NCBI GenBank assembly: GCA_002409675.1 | Contig: DHOB01000030.1 | Span: 8,637 to 34,119, forward strand | Direction: 5' to 3' | DNA length: 25,483 nt | Source: Ruminococcaceae bacterium UBA5401 | Lineage (GTDB): Bacteria > Bacillota > Clostridia > Oscillospirales > Acutalibacteraceae | In this document: positions 21,348 through 25,483 of the stretch, in pieces | Layout of the letters: each line of letters opens with the position of its first letter | Numbering within the stretch: the first letter of the stretch is position 1 | Program-made: the position numbers and the translations under genes | Notes under the pieces: generated by a model | Databases searched by the model: none | Seen by the model: only the letters and a program-made list of their open reading frames with translations | What the model was told of the DNA's origin: nothing

Positions 21348-21401
21348 CCGCCCGGCGGGCCGGGAGCGCATCTGGGAAAGCGCGGCGCAAAAGCCGGGCG
21401 G
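21348..21401 (-). other. Paired inverted repeats in the luxS leader
   Basis: CCGCCCGGC (21348-21356) pairs perfectly with GCCGGGCGG (21393-21401). A shorter local hairpin using the same left arm (CCCGG at 21351-21355 with CCGGG at 21360-21364) would compete with it. There is no T run, and it does not match any riboswitch I know. Confidence 0.35.
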
Positions 21402-21451
21402 TTCCCCCGTTTGAAAGCCGGCGGGGTGCCCGTCGGCCCTCGTGAACCGGC

Positions 21452-21482
21452 AAAACGGGGATACGGCAAAAACCGTATCCCC
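21452..21482 (-). terminator. Terminator of the amino-acid ABC transporter operon
   Basis: GGGGATACGG (21457-21466) and CCGTATCCCC (21473-21482) form a perfect 10-base-pair stem. On the minus strand it is followed by GTTTTG, a short T run. It lies 24 bases downstream of the ATPase stop and just upstream of the luxS leader. Confidence 0.75.
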
Positions 21483-21506
21483 ATCTTACCACAGCGGCGA
21501 AGCAAA

Positions 21507-22241
21507 TTAAAGGACCTTTGACAGAAAGTCGCGCAGGCGCGGATTTTTCGGATGGTCGAAAAACTCTTCCGGCGGGGCCTCTTCGGCGATCCGCCCGTCC
21601 GCCATGAACAGGACGCGCGTCGCCACCTCGCGCGCAAAGGCCATTTCGTGCGTGACGACGACCATCGTCATGCCCTCCTCGGCCAGCTCCTTCATCACGG
21701 CCAGCACCTCGCCGACCATCTCCGGGTCGAGGGCGCTGGTCGGCTCGTCGAACAGCATCACGTCGGGCTCCATGGCCAGCGCGCGCACGATGGCGACGCG
21801 CTGCTTCTGCCCGCCGGAAAGCTGCCCGGGGTATGCGTCCGCCCGGTCGGCGAGGCCGATTCGCCTGAGCAGGGCCATGGCCTGCTCATCCGCCCGGCCC
21901 TGCGTTTTAAGCCGGAGTGAAACCGGCGCGAGCGTGATGTTCTGCCGGATGGTCAGGTGGGGAAACAGGTTGAAATGCTGAAACACCATCCCCATCTTGC
22001 GCCGGAGCGCATCGACGTCGCATCCCGGCTTGTTCATCTGCTTGCCCTCGAACCAGACTTCCCCTTCCGTCGGCTGCTCCAGAAGGTTCAGGCAGCGGAG
22101 AAACGTGCTTTTGCCGGAGCCGGACGGCCCGACAATCACGACCTTTTCCCCCCGCCTGATGGTCTGGTCGATTCCCTTCAGGACGTGAATGTCCCCGTTC
22201 AGCGTGTGGAAGCTCTTGTGCAGGTTCTTAACGGTTATCAC
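21507..22241 (-). CDS. Polar amino-acid ABC transporter ATPase (244 aa)
   Basis: The ATP-hydrolysing subunit of a PAAT-type amino-acid importer (GlnQ/ArtP-like). It shows Walker A GPSGSGKST (38-46), Q-loop VFQHFNLFPHLT, signature LSGGQKQRVAIVRALA, Walker B VMLFDEPTSALDPE and the H-loop VVTHEM. The start is GTG at 22241, with AAGGAGG 10 bases upstream, giving MITVKNLHKSFHTLNG; an ATG at 22262 in the same frame would sit upstream of this ribosome-binding site. The gene overlaps the permease end by 14 bases, so translation is probably coupled. All catalytic residues look intact. Confidence 0.95.
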   Translation of the reverse strand: MITVKNLHKSFHTLNGDIHVLKGIDQTIRRGEKVVIVGPSGSGKSTFLRCLNLLEQPTEGEVWFEGKQMNKPGCDVDALRRKMGMVFQHFNLFPHLTIRQNITLAPVSLRLKTQGRADEQAMALLRRIGLADRADAYPGQLSGGQKQRVAIVRALAMEPDVMLFDEPTSALDPEMVGEVLAVMKELAEEGMTMVVVTHEMAFAREVATRVLFMADGRIAEEAPPEEFFDHPKNPRLRDFLSKVL

Positions 22242-22992
22242 TGCGGTGCAGCCTCCTTTCAAAACGGGTCAGCAGGGCGGAAAGCGCAATCACGATGACC
22301 AGATACACCAGCGCCGTCATAAACAGGGGCGTATAGGGCTGATAGGTGATGCTGCGGATGGTGTCCCCGCCCTTCGTAAGGTCCTGGATTCCGATGTAGC
22401 CGGCGACCGAAGTTTCTTTCAGCAGGGCGATGAATTCGTTGCCGATGGCGGGCAGCACGTTTTTCAGCGCCTGCGGGAACACGATTTTGACCATTGTCGT
22501 CCTCTGGCTGAGACCGAGGGAACGCCCCGCCTCGACCTGCCCGCGGTCGATGGACTGGATGCCGCTGCGGATCACCTCCGCCACATAGGCGCCGGAGTTG
22601 ATGCCGAAAGCGAAGATGGCGGTCGTGATGTCGCTCAGGCCCGTCGAGCCTAAAATGATGTAATACATGATCATCAGCTGAACGACGACCGGCGTGCCGC
22701 GGATCACCGTCAGGTACAGGGTGCACAGCCCGTTCCAGAACTTCAGCCTGCCCGGGTTGTTCGCGTGCGCGACCTTGACCAGCGCGACGAGCGTCCCCAG
22801 CAGGACGCCGATCAGCACGGCGAAGAGCGTGATCACAAGGGTGTTCCACAGGCCGGTCACAAGGTACAGATACCGGTTGCTCTCGACCAGCGACTGGTAG
22901 AACTCATCGCCCAGCCTGAAGAAAAACTGCCGGACGCCCTCGGCCGCATCCGCGAAAAACGGAGCGGAAACAGCGGTTGTCAGCGGATTCAT
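22228..22992 (-). CDS. Polar amino-acid ABC transporter permease (254 aa)
   Basis: Membrane subunit of the HisM/GlnP family that forms the channel, probably as a homodimer since no second permease gene is present. Spans are visible in about 45-75 and further along, with the family block LYLTVIRGTPVVVQLMIMYYIIL and the coupling EAA loop EAGRSLGLSQRTTMVKIVFPQALKNVLP. ATG at 22992 has GAGGAGG just upstream; the frame is open to 23028 but that extension is polar. It follows the binding-protein gene by 93 bases containing a hairpin. Confidence 0.95.
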   Translation of the reverse strand: MNPLTTAVSAPFFADAAEGVRQFFFRLGDEFYQSLVESNRYLYLVTGLWNTLVITLFAVLIGVLLGTLVALVKVAHANNPGRLKFWNGLCTLYLTVIRGTPVVVQLMIMYYIILGSTGLSDITTAIFAFGINSGAYVAEVIRSGIQSIDRGQVEAGRSLGLSQRTTMVKIVFPQALKNVLPAIGNEFIALLKETSVAGYIGIQDLTKGGDTIRSITYQPYTPLFMTALVYLVIVIALSALLTRFERRLHRSDNR

Positions 22993-23028
22993 TCTCAGCC
23001 TCCTCAAAGCATCTCGATTCCAGCACAA

Positions 23029-23066
23029 ATGCAGGGAAGCGGAATCTCTCGCCCGCCGCCCTGCAT
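23029..23066 (-). other. Intercistronic hairpin between binding protein and permease genes
   Basis: ATGCAGGG (23029-23036) and CCCTGCAT (23059-23066) pair perfectly around a 22-base loop. No T run follows. Such hairpins in ABC importer operons often stabilise the upstream binding-protein transcript, giving more of it than of the permease (inference). Confidence 0.5.
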
Positions 23067-23085
23067 GGAGCCGGAACCCCGGTTT

Positions 23086-23964
23086 TTATTCCCCTTCCAG
23101 AGAGGATTTGTAGTTCTGGACGATTTTGTCCAGCTTGCCGCTCGACTTCAGCTCTTTGAGCACCGAGTTGACGACGTCCAGCATGGCCTTGTCGCCCTTT
23201 TTGACGGCGATGGCGTAATGCTCCACCGTCAGGGCGTCCTTGAGCTTGACAAGCTTTTCCGGGTGCTTGGAAACGAACTTTTGGGCGGGGAAATCGTCGA
23301 TGACCACCGCGTCGATTCTCCCGTTCATCAGGTCGGAGATGGCGTCCGCGCCTTTGTTGAAGCGCTTGACCTCACCGACCTTGATGTCGTTCGTGCCCTT
23401 TTCATTGGTGCAGTAAGTATCGCCCGTCGTCCCCTGCTGCACGCCGACCTTCTTGCCGTTCAGGCCGGTGCGCGACTGGATGGGGCTCCCTTTCAGCACG
23501 ATAATCGACTGCGTCGCGTCGAAATACGGGTCGGAGAAATCGACGTTTTTCTGCTTGTCCGGCGTGATGGTCATCCCGGCCGCGACAAAATTGCATTTGC
23601 CCGTCTGCAGCTCCATCGTCAGAGAGTCGAACGCGACGTCGTTGATTTTGAGCTTGACGCCGCCCAGCTTCTGCGCGATGGCATTTGCGATATCCACGTC
23701 GATTCCGATGATTTTGTTGCCGTCTTTATATTCAAACGGCTCGAACTCCGCGTTGGTGGACATCACCACCGTGCCGGAGGATTTTATCTGGTCCACGCTG
23801 GTCTGCGCGCCGGACTCCGCGGTCTTCGCCGACTGCGCGCCGGACGACGCCACGGTCTCCGCCGACTGCGCGCCCGAAGACGACTGGGCCTGCGAGCAGG
23901 ACGCCATCGACAGGACGGCCGCCGCCCCCAGCACCAGCGCCGCAATCTTTTTCACTGTTTTCAT
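23086..23964 (-). CDS. Amino-acid-binding lipoprotein of ABC transporter (292 aa)
   Basis: Extracellular solute-binding protein (SBP_bac_3 family) anchored by lipid. A signal peptide with basic start and hydrophobic core ends in a lipobox, SMASC, with C23 as the modified cysteine. A low-complexity Ser/Ala/Gln linker (29-56, repeats of SGAQSA) follows, then the binding domain: FEPFEYKDGNKIIGIDVDIANAIAQ, DFSDPYFDATQSIIVLKGSP, VGVQQGTTGDTY and the GRIDAVVIDD block. AGGAAGGGG lies 8 bases upstream of the ATG. It is first in the operon. ArgR-like boxes in the promoter suggest arginine or another basic amino acid; sequence alone does not prove the ligand. Confidence 0.94.
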   Translation of the reverse strand: MKTVKKIAALVLGAAAVLSMASCSQAQSSSGAQSAETVASSGAQSAKTAESGAQTSVDQIKSSGTVVMSTNAEFEPFEYKDGNKIIGIDVDIANAIAQKLGGVKLKINDVAFDSLTMELQTGKCNFVAAGMTITPDKQKNVDFSDPYFDATQSIIVLKGSPIQSRTGLNGKKVGVQQGTTGDTYCTNEKGTNDIKVGEVKRFNKGADAISDLMNGRIDAVVIDDFPAQKFVSKHPEKLVKLKDALTVEHYAIAVKKGDKAMLDVVNSVLKELKSSGKLDKIVQNYKSSLEGE

Positions 23965-24016
23965 CCCGAATACCCCTTCCTGAACCTGTTTGCATGTTTT
24001 CTGTGGGAACGACCCT

Positions 24017-24045
24017 ATTATAGCGCATATTTATTCACAAATCAA
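24017..24045 (-). promoter_or_regulatory. Sigma-A promoter of the amino-acid transporter operon
   Basis: On the minus strand TTGATT (24045-24040) and a perfect TATAAT (24022-24017) are separated by 17 bases. This is the best promoter in the window. An ArgR-like box fills its spacer. Confidence 0.8.
24024..24037. promoter_or_regulatory. ArgR/AhrC-like box within the promoter spacer
   Basis: Read on the minus strand TGAATAAATATGCG agrees at 12 of 14 positions with the Bacillus AhrC box core TGAATAAAAATKCA. It lies entirely between the -35 and -10 boxes, so bound repressor would block RNA polymerase. Confidence 0.5.
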
Positions 24046-24064
24046 GGCTTTATTTAAAATTTAA

Positions 24065-24078
24065 TGAAAAATTATTCA
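24065..24078. promoter_or_regulatory. Second ArgR/AhrC-like box upstream of the promoter
   Basis: TGAAAAATTATTCA on the plus strand differs at one position from the ARG box palindrome TGAAT-W4-ATTCA. It is centred 41 bases (about four helical turns) from the first box, placing the two on the same face of DNA. It overlaps nothing but the AT-rich gap after the pseudouridine synthase gene. Confidence 0.5.
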
Positions 24079-24080
24079 TT

Positions 24081-24953
24081 TCATCCGGGAAAGGCGGCCC
24101 GCAGCAGGGCGGCCATGTCGGCGGGCGGGGCGCTGCGCAGGCGCAGCAGCCGGCCGGTGACCGGCTGCCGGAAGCGGACGGCGCAGCAGTGGAGCGCCTG
24201 ACGGGAAATCTCAGCCAGGCTGCCGCCGTACATGTCGTCCCCCGCGAGCGGGTGCCCGAGGGCGGAAAGGTGGACGCGGATCTGGTGCGTGCGCCCCGTT
24301 TCCAGTTTCAGGACGAGCAGAGAATGCGCTTTCCCCGCGCGCAGGCAGCGCCACCGGGTCACGGCGGGCGCGCCGCCCGGAACGGCGGCGCGCTGGATGC
24401 TGTGCCCCGGCTTCAGGGCGATGGGCAGGTCGATTCTTCCGCCGCCGGTCAGGCGGCCCTCACAGACGGCCAGGTACAGCTTGGACACGTTCCCGGCTAG
24501 ACGGGAAGCGGCGTAGGCGTGCTTGGCCAGGACCACGAGGCCCGTGGTGTCTTTGTCGAGCCGGTAGACGGGGCGGAACGCGAAGGCCTCCCCGCGCTGA
24601 GCCTCGCGGCTGCCGACCGCGTTGAAAAGGCTGTCCCGGTCATGCCCCGGCGACGGGTACATCGGCATGCCGGCCGGCTTGTCCACCGCCAGCAGGTCCC
24701 CGTCCTCATAGATCACGGCGAGCGGAAGCGGGGCCGGCTCCGGGATTTGCTCGTCCGGAAAGGTCAGCGCAACGCGGTCGCCGGCCCGCAGCACGTCGGG
24801 CGCGGCCGCAGGGCGGCCGTTGCGGGTCAGCCCGCCGGGCACGCGCTTCAGCTTCGCCATCTGCCGCGCGGAAAGACGGCAGGGCCCGCGCAGAAAGCCC
24901 TTCAGCTTCACGCCGTCATAGCCCTTCGGGACGGAAAACGCCACGCGCCGCAT
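24081..24953 (-). CDS. RluA-family pseudouridine synthase (290 aa)
   Basis: Converts uridine to pseudouridine in rRNA or tRNA. An N-terminal S4-like RNA-binding region (about 12-65) precedes the catalytic domain with VDKPAGMPMYPSPGH, the active-site motif YRLDKDTTGLVVLAK (catalytic D133), and the later GRTHQIRVHLSALGHPLAGD. The usual HRLD histidine is tyrosine here. The start ATG at 24953 has GGAGG 5 bases upstream; the frame is open much further but without family similarity. The exact target base cannot be inferred. It lies 68 bases after the aminotransferase gene and may be cotranscribed with it. Confidence 0.93.
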   Translation of the reverse strand: MRRVAFSVPKGYDGVKLKGFLRGPCRLSARQMAKLKRVPGGLTRNGRPAAAPDVLRAGDRVALTFPDEQIPEPAPLPLAVIYEDGDLLAVDKPAGMPMYPSPGHDRDSLFNAVGSREAQRGEAFAFRPVYRLDKDTTGLVVLAKHAYAASRLAGNVSKLYLAVCEGRLTGGGRIDLPIALKPGHSIQRAAVPGGAPAVTRWRCLRAGKAHSLLVLKLETGRTHQIRVHLSALGHPLAGDDMYGGSLAEISRQALHCCAVRFRQPVTGRLLRLRSAPPADMAALLRAAFPG

Positions 24954-24975
24954 ACGGCCCTCCTCCCCACAGAAC

Positions 24976-25005
24976 GGGAGCGGCGGAAAAATCGCCGCCG
25001 CTCCC
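24976..25005 (-). other. Hairpin between the aminotransferase and pseudouridine synthase genes
   Basis: GGGAGCGGCGG (24976-24986) and CCGCCGCTCCC (24995-25005) form a perfect 11-base-pair stem with an 8-base loop. On the minus strand only GTTCTG follows, a poor T run, so it is a weak terminator or a processing/attenuation stem. Confidence 0.5.
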
Positions 25006-25021
25006 TGCATAAGCTCCGAAA

Positions 25022-25483
25022 TTATTTTACCTCGACGGTCCAGCCGAACGTGTCCTTGATTTTGCCCCACTGGATGCCGGTCAGCGTGTCGTAGAGCTTC
25101 TGGGAAACCGGGCCGATTTTCCCGTCGTTGATCACCATCACGTCGTCGCCCCACTTCAGGTGGCCGATGGGGGAAATCACGGCGGCGGTCCCGGTGCCGA
25201 AGGCCTCTTTCAGATGCCCCTGCTTGGCGGCGTCGGCCAGCTCCTGAATCGAAATCCGGCGCTCGGAGACCTTCATGTTCCAGGATTTCAGCAAATCGAT
25301 GGCGGACATTCGCGTGACGCCCGGCAGAATGGAGCCCTGCAGTGCGGGGGTGACAACCTCGTCGTCGATTTTGAAGAAGACGTTCATGGTGCCGACTTCC
25401 TCAATGTACTTGCGCTCCACGCCGTCCAGCCAGAGGACCTGCGTGTAGTCCTGCTTTTCGGCCTCGTCCTGCGCCTTGAGGGA
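25022..25483 (-). CDS. ilvE: Branched-chain amino-acid aminotransferase, C-terminal part (5' end cut by window edge)
   Basis: PLP-dependent transaminase that interconverts branched-chain amino acids and their 2-oxoacids with glutamate/2-oxoglutarate. The last 153 codons are present; the frame stays open to 25483 and reads on past the internal GTG at 25420. Visible family features are YTQVLWLDG, EEVGTMNVFFK, LQGSILPGVTRMSAIDLL and EAFGTGTAAVISPIGHL, typical of the BCAT type II fold-IV enzymes with GTGTA binding the PLP phosphate. The PLP lysine lies upstream of the visible part. The protein ends in WTVEVK. Confidence 0.95.
   Translation of the reverse strand, partial: SLKAQDEAEKQDYTQVLWLDGVERKYIEEVGTMNVFFKIDDEVVTPALQGSILPGVTRMSAIDLLKSWNMKVSERRISIQELADAAKQGHLKEAFGTGTAAVISPIGHLKWGDDVMVINDGKIGPVSQKLYDTLTGIQWGKIKDTFGWTVEVK

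Noticed and set aside
21317..21456. Possible S-adenosylmethionine or S-adenosylhomocysteine riboswitch ahead of luxS
   Set aside because: I could not find the conserved core of any SAM or SAH riboswitch class; only generic GC-rich pairing is present.
23071..23087. CCGGAACCCCGG followed by TTTTT, looking like a plus-strand terminator
   Set aside because: No plus-strand gene lies upstream; it overlaps the end of the minus-strand binding-protein gene and the stem would be only four base pairs.
1..25483. Mobile elements, prophage, CRISPR arrays, toxin-antitoxin or defence genes
   Set aside because: No transposase, integrase, spaced direct repeats or related genes were seen; all genes fit a stable core chromosome.

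Overview
The window looks like chromosomal DNA from an anaerobic, high-GC Clostridia member, most likely Oscillospirales/Ruminococcaceae-like. This rests on gene content (Ech-type energy-converting hydrogenase with Hyp maturation genes, malic enzyme, a LysM/G5/M23 wall peptidase, LuxS, a YycJ-type metallo-beta-lactamase next to RlmH) and on GC-rich coding DNA separated by AT-rich promoter regions. I did not compute GC content and cannot name a species. I see no tRNA, rRNA, CRISPR array, insertion sequence or prophage gene.

Layout. Positions 1-9090 (minus strand) hold a tightly packed operon, echABCDEF-hypFCDE: a membrane-bound [NiFe] hydrogenase plus the proteins that build its Fe(CN)2CO centre. 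Most junctions overlap or nearly touch, and hypE runs off the left edge. From 9091 to 9703 lies a divergent AT-rich regulatory region with candidate promoters in both directions and two Rex-like palindromes. On the plus strand, 9704-11851 carries a lactate/malate dehydrogenase-family gene whose specificity loop looks malate-type, followed by malic enzyme; a strong bidirectional terminator (11871-11906) follows. On the minus strand, 11909-15937 is a MarR regulator plus a heterodimeric ABC exporter with a tandem palindromic operator upstream. Further minus-strand genes are murA - yycJ-like hydrolase - rlmH (18648-16042), a LysM-G5-M23 peptidase (20744-19029), luxS (21316-20858), an amino-acid ABC transporter (23964-21507; binding protein, permease, ATPase), an RluA-family pseudouridine synthase (24953-24081), and the 3' end of a branched-chain aminotransferase that runs off the right edge.

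How the parts fit. Ech couples ferredoxin oxidation and H2 production to ion translocation, and HypC/D/E/F mature its active site. The adjacent divergent dehydrogenase-malic enzyme pair would convert oxaloacetate to malate to pyruvate, moving reducing equivalents between pyridine nucleotides. Rex-like sites at both promoters suggest shared NADH/NAD+ control. The amino-acid transporter has ArgR/AhrC-like boxes in its promoter, which points to arginine or another basic amino acid as substrate. I found no clearly new multi-gene system. The most interesting signals are regulatory sites and key-residue variations in otherwise recognisable families.
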